Positions 8,889-15,751 of a stretch of 64,000 bases of DNA are shown here, piece by piece (position 1 is the stretch's first letter; every line of letters starts with the position of its first letter). Both the position numbers and the translations under genes were made by a program. Source of the stretch: CBDCNP01 sp965222425 (GTDB lineage: Bacteria; Acidobacteriota; Vicinamibacteria; Marinacidobacterales; DATDRI01); assembly GCA_965222425.1 (NCBI GenBank), contig CBDCTW010000023.1:124001-188000 (forward strand), read 5' to 3'. Under the pieces are notes generated by a model. That model was not told the DNA's origin, did not search any database, and worked only from the letters and a program-made list of their open reading frames with translations.

Positions 8889-10041
8889 GTCTAGACGGCG
8901 CAGGACGGATGGTGTCTGACAGAACTGGTAGTAGCCTTTCCATCCGACTAGATACCCGTTGAGTCGTTTCACCACGTCGTCCACGCTTCTCCCCGTGCTC
9001 CGACTGGTCAAGCTTCGAACCCGTACCCGGAATCGCTGTTGAGACAGTGGTGCAATACACCGTTTGCTCAACATGCCACTCGTCAGGCGAAAGCCCAGAA
9101 ACTTCCGTCGCTGCCGTCGGTCCACCGTGCTCTTTTGTTAGTTGACCTGGAGACGAAGCTTTCTGGTGATGAATCGGCTGATGCCCTCCATCACTCGCTG
9201 TCCCGCTCTTTCGCTGCGAACGTAGATGTTGCAATCGTCCGCGTATCGACACAAGCGGTGACCTCGACGCTCCGGCTCTTGGTCCAACTCGTCGAGCACA
9301 AGGTTCGACAGAAGCGGCGACAAAAGTCCACCTTGCGGTGTACCTTCGTTCGTCGGACTCACTAGCCCAGCGTCCATCACCCCTGCGTTCAACAACGCCC
9401 GGATGAGTTTCAGCACTCGCTTATCTTGAACCCTTTCCGCTACCCGGCTCATCAAGGGGTCGTGGTTGACCCGGTCAAAGAACTTTTCCAGGTTGATGTC
9501 CACTACCCAGTCGTAGCCGTCACGAATATATCGTTGGGCTGCGGCTACTGCTTGGTGCGCGTTGCGGTTCGGACGAAAGCCATAGCTGTGTTCCGAGAAA
9601 CTTCCGTCCCATTGTTCCTGAAGCACTTGATGTAGCGCTTGTTGTATAAATCGATCCAGTACTGTCGGAATACCCAGTTGTCGCGTTCCTCCCCCGTCCG
9701 GTTTCGGTATCTCCTTGCGGAGTACCGGCTGGGGGCGGTAGCGGCCAGCGAGCAGTTGTTCGCGGAGTTTCGGCCAGTGTTTCCGGAGATGAACCCCGGA
9801 GTCTGGCGACGCTCATTCTGTCGACGCCCGGGCTGCCCTTGTTGGCTTGGACTCGCTCCAGTGCCTTCCTCAAGTTCTCTCGGCTCAGTACCTCCTCCAT
9901 CAGTTGGTCTTCCGCCAGGCTTTCGTTGCCGTCCTTCGCCGTGAGCGATTCGGTCCCTTCCAATCCCTCGCGTCGGGCTTCACCCTCTTCGACGAGCTCG
10001 AAGGCCAGCTCTAGCTGGTCTTTCTGCCGTTTGTCGTTCAC
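8889..10041 (-). pseudogene. Group II intron reverse transcriptase/maturase, degenerate
   Basis: From GTG 10041 (MNDKRQKDQLELAF) the protein has RT blocks in order: NLRKALERVQANKGSPGVD, then after a frameshift near 9795 HLRKHWPKLREQLLAG and KEIPKPDGGGTRQLGIPTVL, YGFRPNRNAHQAV, DINLEKFFDRVNHD, GTPQGGLLSPLLSN and the catalytic CRYADDCNIY. An in-frame TAA at 9138 interrupts QVN-QKSTVDRR. The maturase X region (GYLVGWKGYYQFCQTPSVLR) runs until the IS3 end, whose TGA supplies the stop. With one frameshift, one nonsense codon and a 3' truncation the gene is dead. Confidence 0.85.
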
Positions 10042-10475
10042 GAGATAAGACTCCCTACTTGCCGGTCGTTTACCCTCTCCTCTTCGGAGCGGGCACCGTT
10101 CGGGCCTTCGGTCAGCACCATTGCCCACCTAATATGCCCTCTGCTGACTCTTGCTTCCCGTTCGGCTCCCCTCTCGGTTCGCTCAGTCTCTTGCGAGACA
10201 GGCCGCAGGCCTCCCGGGGTAAGCTCAACTGCTTTCCGCGCACAACCGCCGGATATACGCACATGGTTCTTGATGGATATGGACTTCGCGATAGATGGCT
10301 CGCTCGTCCAGCCATGCGCGCCTCCGATCCGGTTCTTGTACATCGGCTCACGCGTTTGCTCCACGCTTCCTTCAGACAAGCCCTCGCGAACTTGCCCTTG
10401 CGCTTCGCTACTCTTCACCTCCATCAGGTTGAGGGAGGACTGTCACCTCCAAGCTGTTGAGCATGCCCAGCATAC
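8889..10475 (-). mobile_element. Group II intron remnant, 3' end deleted
   Basis: Between about 10475 and 10130 on the minus strand lies RNA-domain sequence typical of group II introns: GTATGCTGGGCATGCTCAAC near the 5' end, AGCTTGGAGGTGACAGTCCT, and later GTACAAGAACCGGATCGGAG. The intron-encoded reverse transcriptase/maturase follows. The IS3 right end cuts the element at 8889, removing the maturase C-terminus and domains V and VI, so it cannot splice or move. The proposed 5' boundary (GTATG at 10475) lies about nine bases past a perfect palindrome at 10484-10504. The intron class was not assigned. Confidence 0.75.
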
Positions 10476-10483
10476 CACCCAGG

Positions 10484-10504
10484 CCCTCTCCCAAAGGGAG
10501 AGGG
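10484..10504. repeat. Perfect 21-bp palindrome (REP-like)
   Basis: CCCTCTCCC-AAA-GGGAGAGGG forms a 9-bp hairpin just outside the group II intron 5' end. The half-site TCCCTCTCCCTTTG is also at 6091-6104 in opposite orientation. Related words are at about 39240-39252 and 60407-60418. Confidence 0.75.
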
Positions 10505-10527
10505 AGTAGAGGAGGGAAGCCAACCAT

Positions 10528-11571
10528 CTAATCGAATGCGTTAATGCTATCGATGAGCTGGCGGAGCCTTCCGAAGTTTCTGCGGTTGAAATCGAGCTGA
10601 ATGCGAGAGAGCTTCCGGAGCGCGGGACCTTTTTCTTCTTGGGGCAAAATGGGAGCCGTTTCAATTCGGCCCGAGCTTAAAATGTCCGCAAAGGAATGAT
10701 TCAAACCGTCCAGCTCCTTACCGCTGAGCACACGCTGCAGCCGAATCAGCAGTCGACCTCCCACGTAGCGAGACGAATGGTAGAGACGATAGAAGCGGAG
10801 AGTCTCTTTGCAGGCCGCCTTCGGATTCGGCACCACCTTGAACAGTGATGTGTCTTCTGCGGACACCAGCCCGCCCGCCACCATGCGCTTCTCGACAAAC
10901 CCCTGTAGTTCGCGGAAGTAACCCGTCTCCGGACTTTCTACCATGACTACCGGAATGGGAGTCTGTTTGCCGGTTTGTAGTAGGGTTAAAACCTCGAACG
11001 TTTCGTCAAGTGTGCCAAAACCCCCTGGAAACAACGCCACGGCAGAGGACTCCTTCAACAGAAAGAGTTTACGAGTAAAGAAGTATCGAAGCGTGAGGAG
11101 TTTTCGATCGCCGCGGATGGTCCGGTTGGCCTGTTGCTCGAAGGGCAGTCGGATATTGACCCCGAAGCTCATGTCGCGTCCCGCCCCCCGGTGCGCGGCG
11201 CCCATGATGCCGCTGCCCGCGCCGGTCACGACCATCCATCCTGCCTCCGCCATGCGACGGCCTAGCTCCTCGGCGCGCTCGTAATCTGGCTGGCCCCGCT
11301 CGGTGCGAGCAGAGCCGAACACCGTGACCTTGTGGACCCGGCGATACGGCGTGAACATCTTGAACGCGGAGCGCATTTCCTTCAGCGCCGCGTTCGCCAT
11401 CTTGAGATCGCCGCGTTTGGCCTTCTCGATGCCAAGCTTCAAGGCACTGGTGGCAATCTGCAGCACGTGGTCCTTTTCGCGCCCGGTACAGATGGCGCCC
11501 ACCAGCTCCTCGAGCTTTGCATCTAGCTCGGGACGACCGGTTGAATAGCGCGGTTTCTTCCTGGCCTTCAT
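10528..11571 (-). CDS. LOG-family nucleotide 5'-monophosphate nucleosidase-like protein
   Basis: The 347-residue protein contains the LOG/lysine-decarboxylase-like Rossmann fold. VTVFGSARTERGQPDY starts the domain near residue 80, VVTGAGSGIMGAAHRGA follows, and the diagnostic PGGFGTLDETFEVLT motif binds the nucleotide phosphate. Such enzymes release ribose-5-phosphate from AMP-like nucleotides or cytokinin ribotides. It is longer than plant-type LOGs because of about 75 N-terminal and 80 C-terminal residues, closer to PpnN-like members. ATG 11571 overlaps the permease stop (ATGA), so coupling with a purine/uracil permease supports a nucleotide-salvage role. Its 3' flank is the mobile island. 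Confidence 0.85.
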   Translation of the reverse strand: MKARKKPRYSTGRPELDAKLEELVGAICTGREKDHVLQIATSALKLGIEKAKRGDLKMANAALKEMRSAFKMFTPYRRVHKVTVFGSARTERGQPDYERAEELGRRMAEAGWMVVTGAGSGIMGAAHRGAGRDMSFGVNIRLPFEQQANRTIRGDRKLLTLRYFFTRKLFLLKESSAVALFPGGFGTLDETFEVLTLLQTGKQTPIPVVMVESPETGYFRELQGFVEKRMVAGGLVSAEDTSLFKVVPNPKAACKETLRFYRLYHSSRYVGGRLLIRLQRVLSGKELDGLNHSFADILSSGRIETAPILPQEEKGPALRKLSRIQLDFNRRNFGRLRQLIDSINAFD

Positions 11572-12917
11572 ATCAGCAAGTACCTTATCAGGAAGCAGGT
11601 GGCAATGACATGCACTCCCCAGTGTAGCGACTTCGCCTTTCCACTTGCCAAATAGAGCACCGAGGTAGAGATGAATCCGAACGAGATGCCCTCGGTGATA
11701 TTCGTCGTGAGCGACATCATAACTACGGTGAGGAACGCGGGAATCGCCTGGAGGGGATCGTTCCAAGCGATATCACCGATCCCGTGCATCATAAAGACTC
11801 CGATCAGAATGAGCGCCGGCGCTAGAATTGGGTAGAGCACGACTCCCCCACCAACATCGAAGCCCGCCCCGACTACCTCGACGAGAGGACGGAAGAAAAT
11901 CGAGCCCGCGAGGAGCGCCGCCGTTACCAGCGCCGCAAAGCCTGTTTTCCCTCCTGCCGCCACTCCTGCCGCGCTCTCGACGTAGCTCGTTACCGTCGAC
12001 GTCCCCAAGAGCGATCCCGCGACAGTTCCCACCGCGTCTGCCGTCAGCGCTTGGCGGGCGCGAGGAAGCTCACCGTTCACCATGAACCCGGCTCTTTGAC
12101 TCACGCCGATTAACGTGCCGACGGTGTCGAAGAGATCCACAAAGAAAAAGACAAAAACGACGGACAGGAAATCCGCGTGCCGAAAGAGGCCTCCAAAGTC
12201 GAGAGCAAACAGCGTCGGAGCGATCGAAGGCGGCCACGCAACGAGTCCCTGGAGCTGGACCAAACCGGTCAAAGCCGCGAGTAGCGTGGTCACGAGAATC
12301 CCAACGACCAATGCAGCGGACACCCGGGCAACCGTCAGCACCGCCATGACCGTGAGGCCGAACAAGGTCAAGAGGACGGGTGGCTCTCCGAGGCCCCCCA
12401 GACCGATGTAGAGCCCCGGGCGAGTAACCAGCAGGCCACCCCATCGCAACCCCACCACCGCAATGAGCAGCCCGATCCCAACCGCAATGCTGGTTTTCAG
12501 GTGCGCGGGTACGAGCGTGATGATGCGGGCCCGTAGCCCCCACAAGGAGGCTACGAGGAAGATGCTTCCCGATACGAACACCCCGGCCAAGGCCGCCTGC
12601 CAACTGTAACCGAGCCCGCCCGCTGCGATAGGACCGCAGACGGTGATGGCGAAAAAGAAGTTGTGCCCCATTCCCGGCGCCAAAGCGATGGGATAGTTCG
12701 CGTGGAATGCCATCCAGACTGTAGCGAGCGCCGAGGCGAGGCACGTCGCCATCATCACCGCACCCGCATCCATCCCCGCAGCGGCAAGTACGGCGGGATT
12801 GACCAAAATGATGTAGGACAGCGCCATATAGGTGCTCACACCGGCTATGATTTCGGTTCGGACCGAGCTACCTGCCGCCGAAACGCCGAAAAAGCGAGCC
12901 AACCGTTCAATTATCAT
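11568..12917 (-). CDS. NCS2 family nucleobase permease (AzgA/PbuG-like)
   Basis: This 449-residue polytopic membrane protein begins MIIERLARFFGVSAAGSSVRTE. ALAPGMGHNFFFAITVC is the conserved nucleobase-binding TM3 region, and DLFDTVGTLIGVS with TSTVTSYVESAAGVAAGGKT is the signature of the guanine/hypoxanthine (AzgA) branch of NCS2. It should import a purine base with protons. ATG 12917 overlaps the upstream gene's TGA (ATGA), fixing the start and making it part of a three-gene unit with the YcaQ-like gene and the LOG gene. Confidence 0.92.
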   Translation of the reverse strand: MIIERLARFFGVSAAGSSVRTEIIAGVSTYMALSYIILVNPAVLAAAGMDAGAVMMATCLASALATVWMAFHANYPIALAPGMGHNFFFAITVCGPIAAGGLGYSWQAALAGVFVSGSIFLVASLWGLRARIITLVPAHLKTSIAVGIGLLIAVVGLRWGGLLVTRPGLYIGLGGLGEPPVLLTLFGLTVMAVLTVARVSAALVVGILVTTLLAALTGLVQLQGLVAWPPSIAPTLFALDFGGLFRHADFLSVVFVFFFVDLFDTVGTLIGVSQRAGFMVNGELPRARQALTADAVGTVAGSLLGTSTVTSYVESAAGVAAGGKTGFAALVTAALLAGSIFFRPLVEVVGAGFDVGGGVVLYPILAPALILIGVFMMHGIGDIAWNDPLQAIPAFLTVVMMSLTTNITEGISFGFISTSVLYLASGKAKSLHWGVHVIATCFLIRYLLI

Positions 12918-13539
12918 CTGGCATCTTCTGCATTCCATGGAAGCCGGGGAGCAGCGCTAGAACGACCGCACAGCGCGCGAGCCGCGGTTTCCAGTACTGT
13001 CTTGCCTTCCTTCGCGCTCGTCATCGTGTTGCCTAGGTCGACCCGAGCAGCCCACTGCCCCCAACTCTCTAGAGACTTGGCATGAGCACCCGATTCGGTG
13101 TGAACCGGCTCACTGTGTAACAAGAGTCGCTTCTCGAGATCGCGGACGAGCTCGCTTACCTTCCGCGAACCACCACGAACTCCCTTTACATGTTTTACAA
13201 GGTCGCTCCGAAGAGGCCCTTCGCGCTCCAGCCGTTCGAGAAAGGACAGCGCAGCCCGGGAGAGCCGTCCAAGCTCCCAATCCGCGCGGGAAATACCGAC
13301 CGCAGTCGGCGATGGACAAAGGTTACCTTGTTCTTCACAAGCTTGACGCTCGTGACGTCAGGATGGTCGGCGAGTTTCTCACTGACTTCAAAGATCTCCT
13401 TCCCCCGCGCGTGCCCCCACCACGAGCCACGGACCGGCTTGCCCGCGACCAGCCCGGCCACGCTGGGCCAATCAACATCCGTAAGCAGAACAAGCCCTAC
13501 CTTCTCGAGCCTCCGAAAAACGAGCGCGTAATTACCCAC
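12914..13539 (-). pseudogene. YcaQ/AlkZ-related protein, split by a frameshift
   Basis: The N-terminal frame (MGNYALVFRRLEKVGLVLLT, then GSWWGHARGKEIFEVSEKL and KLVKNKVTFVHRRLRS) and the C-terminal frame (AVGISRADWELGRLSRAAL to WNAEDAR) join near 13303-13312 if one base is restored. Total length is two over a multiple of three, fitting one deletion. The joined product is about 208 residues with a winged-helix-like C-terminus (EREGPLRSDLVKHVKG). The GSWWGHxRGxEIF block resembles small proteins annotated as crosslink-repair glycosylase (YcaQ/AlkZ)-related; this is recollection, not proof. The last codons overlap the permease start, so the reading frame end is under selection or was until recently. 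Confidence 0.6.
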
Positions 13540-13726
13540 TGTTCCGCCGCCTCAGAAGACCAGGGGCTCTCGTGGAATCACGGCACGGTACGCTCAGGCC
13601 ATCATTCAGGTCGACTCCAGTTCTACCGGGAGCTCCGACCACTTACGCGACCACGGCCAGGACGGCCCCAGCTGCTGCGGAAGCAGCTGGGAGACAGGCC
13701 CATTTCAGGACTTGCTTGTCTTGTGC

Positions 13727-13732
13727 TAGCAT
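13727..13732 (+). promoter_or_regulatory. Extended -10 of rpsT promoter
   Basis: TGC-TAGCAT is an extended -10 about 65 bases before the rpsT start. No clear -35 is present. Similar TGN-extended boxes precede leuS, the dap operon and clpC. Confidence 0.35.
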
Positions 13733-13796
13733 ACGCTGCTTGTGCTAGGGCATGAGCGCCCTGGTGCCGAGATGAAATTTACGAAGGAGGTAATCA

Positions 13797-14078
13797 TTGG
13801 CTCATAGTCGTTCGGCGGAGAAACGCATCCGTCAAAACGAGAAACTCCGACTCCGCCACCGTTCCGATCGCTCTCGGTTGCGCGGCGATATCAAGAAGCT
13901 CCGCGAGGTGATCGCCAACGAGGACACGGATAGTGTCGATAAGGCCCGTCAGCTTCTTTCGAGCACGACTTCCCTGATCGATCGGATGGTCAAGAAGGGT
14001 ATCATTCACGAGAATACCGGTTCTCGCTACAAGTCACGCCTCGCCAAGCTCGTCGCAACATCCGGGAGCGGCGTCTGA
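13797..14078 (+). CDS. rpsT: 30S ribosomal protein S20
   Basis: The 93-residue basic protein (MAHSRSAEKRIRQNEKLRLR..., LLSSTTSLIDRMVKKGIIH) has the length and helical Arg/Lys-rich makeup of S20, which binds the 5' and 3' minor domains of 16S rRNA. The start is TTG at 13797, placed by a strong AAGGAGG seven bases upstream; use of a weak TTG start is known for rpsT and allows autoregulation in other bacteria. The gene is monocistronic, divergent from the YcaQ-like gene and convergent with holA. A dispersed repeat begins at its stop codon. Confidence 0.96.
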   Translation: MAHSRSAEKRIRQNEKLRLRHRSDRSRLRGDIKKLREVIANEDTDSVDKARQLLSSTTSLIDRMVKKGIIHENTGSRYKSRLAKLVATSGSGV

Positions 14079-14153
14079 CGCAATCGATAGTGGCACGACA
14101 TTTTTTGACGCCCGTAGTCTTCCTTAACAAGGCTACCGGCGAGACGGAATAAC
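14070..14153. repeat. Dispersed intergenic repeat, copy A
   Basis: This segment at the rpsT/holA junction aligns without gaps over 54 bases (14070-14123) with 39180-39233, with eight mismatches; both contain GTGGCACGAC and TTGACGCCCG. The similarity continues beyond a 10-base indel to about 14153 and 39254, where both hold a TNATTCCNTCTC-like word on the minus strand. It supplies the last codons of HolA here and of MiaA at the other site. Confidence 0.75.
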
Positions 14154-15206
14154 GGCTGGAAGCCCGCTTCGATTACCGACCGACTTCCCCGCCCCGCAAA
14201 CCGAGAGCACGAAGCCCTCGAGTATCAAACGCGCCGGGGTTCCGCTGCTCTTCAACTGACGATCGCAGCGTGCCAAGCCCTCGATGGCGTCCAACAGTTC
14301 CTGCTCCAGATAGCGGTCCGACCAGCGAGCGATGTTGTCCGCAGCCCTGGGTGGCACCCGCAGAACTTTCATCAGCTGGCCGCTACGGCCCCTCCCCGCT
14401 CCAAACTCCTTAGCTACAAGGAGCTGACCCAACACGCGATCGAGCAGCGCGAGGATCCGCAAAGCCGGCTCGCCCTCGTCCAGCAACCGCCCCAACTGTT
14501 TGAGGGCAACCGCCGCTTGACGAGACGCGACGGCATCGGTGAACTTGAAGATGCTCTGCGCCTTCCCTCGTCCCAGCAAAGACGCAAGCTCTTGCCCATC
14601 CAGTCTCTGTGTGCCGGCGTAGAGCGAGATCTTCTCGAGCTCGCCGAGCTGGCGTCGCAGGTCCGAGCCGAACTCGCTGGCCAAGTATCGAATCGCTTCG
14701 GCGTCCAAAGGGAGCTTCCGATCACGTGCTTGCTCGGCAACCCAATCCTCGATTTCCCATTCTTTGAGGGAGTCACACTGCACAACCGTGACTCGTTTTT
14801 CGATTTCCTTCCAGGCCTTTCGTCGGCCATCGGGAGAGCTCTCGAGCTCCATCACCAGCACCGTCTGTGGCGACGGATCCTTCAAGTAACCGACGAGTGC
14901 CTCCGCCTGTGCTCCCTCGACCAGCCGCTTGGCCCTCCTGACGACGAGAACACGGTGTTGCCCACTCCCCCCCGTCAGTCCCAACAGGGGTAGCGTATTC
15001 GCCGCCATGACTAGCGACTCCGCCGAAGTCTTCTCCCCGTCGAACCGCTCCAGGTTGAACTCGTCCGCGGTGTCGCCTAGAGCGGTCTTCCGGATTTCGC
15101 CGAGCGCCAGCTCGCGGAGCAGATCCTGATCACCGCGCAGGACATATGCCGCTGCTAACTTCCCGGACGCTAAATGCTTGTCTAGCTGCGAGTAGGCGAG
15201 CTTCAA
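14133..15206 (-). CDS. holA: DNA polymerase III subunit delta
   Basis: The 357-residue protein has the HolA layout. An N-terminal domain begins AAYVLRGDQDLLRELALGEI. DEFNLERFDG and NTLPLLG follow. A central Rossmann-like domain holds HRVLVVRRAKRLVEG, and the C-terminal collar domain includes SIFKFTDAVASRQA and LLDRVLGQLLVAKE. As the clamp-loader wrench, HolA opens the beta sliding clamp. It is last in the leuS-lptE-holA operon, two bases after lptE, an arrangement common in diderms (lptE-holA neighbours). Its last residues (PAVIPSRR) come from a dispersed repeat. Confidence 0.92.
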   Translation of the reverse strand: MKLAYSQLDKHLASGKLAAAYVLRGDQDLLRELALGEIRKTALGDTADEFNLERFDGEKTSAESLVMAANTLPLLGLTGGSGQHRVLVVRRAKRLVEGAQAEALVGYLKDPSPQTVLVMELESSPDGRRKAWKEIEKRVTVVQCDSLKEWEIEDWVAEQARDRKLPLDAEAIRYLASEFGSDLRRQLGELEKISLYAGTQRLDGQELASLLGRGKAQSIFKFTDAVASRQAAVALKQLGRLLDEGEPALRILALLDRVLGQLLVAKEFGAGRGRSGQLMKVLRVPPRAADNIARWSDRYLEQELLDAIEGLARCDRQLKSSGTPARLILEGFVLSVCGAGKSVGNRSGLPAVIPSRR

Positions 15207-15208
15207 AC

Positions 15209-15751
15209 TTAGAAGGCCTCGAGGATACGGCTTACGAGCGTCTTCGCGAATTCCTCCGCCACTCGCTCGATCGCCATCCCCGACTGGTCGAAGAAGTCCT
15301 CGGACTCCTCACCGATCTCCCAGGACTCCCGCATGCGGAAATTCTCGTCCTCCCAGATCATGGAGCTGTCCAGAAGATCTTTAAACTCTACCTTGGCTTG
15401 GATGACCAGCGAGTAGCGAGTGGCTTCGTTGGCCGTGACCTGGTTCACGCCTCCACGAAGGGTCTCTGGAGCAACGGTAAAAGACAGGACCGTGCCGTTC
15501 AATACCGCATCGGCCCCGGCCTCTTCTGCTTGGATGACGTACTTCCCCCGCGACGCGAACTCCTCGATGACTTTTTCAGTAAATACCTCCGCGACGCCGG
15601 GTTGAGTGGATACGTTGACGAACGTCGGGATGCTTATCGTGTGAATGTGATCGGGCAGAAAGGAGCCCCGCCCCGCCAGGCTATAGCCGCAGGCCGAGGA
15701 GAGAAACAGCAGTCCCACCGTAACCCACTTCAACCTGCGAGGTCGTATCAT
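15209..15751 (-). CDS. lptE: LPS-assembly lipoprotein LptE
   Basis: The 180-residue protein starts with a lipoprotein signal (GLLFLSSACGYSLAGRG; lipobox Cys about 21) followed by the LptE-type opening GYSLAGRGSFLPDHIHTISI. The IPTFVNVSTQPGVAEVFTEK segment is characteristic of the family. LptE plugs the LptD barrel in the outer membrane and helps insert LPS. The ATG overlaps the leuS stop (ATGA), and holA follows at once, the standard context that supports the call despite low family conservation. Confidence 0.88.
   Translation of the reverse strand: MIRPRRLKWVTVGLLFLSSACGYSLAGRGSFLPDHIHTISIPTFVNVSTQPGVAEVFTEKVIEEFASRGKYVIQAEEAGADAVLNGTVLSFTVAPETLRGGVNQVTANEATRYSLVIQAKVEFKDLLDSSMIWEDENFRMRESWEIGEESEDFFDQSGMAIERVAEEFAKTLVSRILEAF

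Larger units (their letters stand above)
6091..10505. mobile_element. Composite mobile-element island (IS481 + IS3 + group II intron remnant)
   Basis: The island separates the GWxTD gene from the LOG gene. It is bounded by a perfect 14-bp inverted repeat, TCCCTCTCCCTTTG, at 6091-6104 on the plus strand and 10492-10505 on the minus strand. Inside are an intact IS481-type transposase, a 1316-bp IS3 element with clear inverted ends, and a degenerate group II intron truncated by the IS3 copy. Related TCCCTCTCCC words occur elsewhere in the window (39 kb, 60 kb), so the boundary repeat may be a REP-like element that attracts insertions rather than a transposon end. Confidence 0.6.

Noticed and set aside
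14091..14106. TGGCACGACATTTTTT as a second sigma-54 promoter
   Set aside because: The -12 element lacks TTGC; the word is part of a dispersed repeat, and the copy at 39201 also lacks it.
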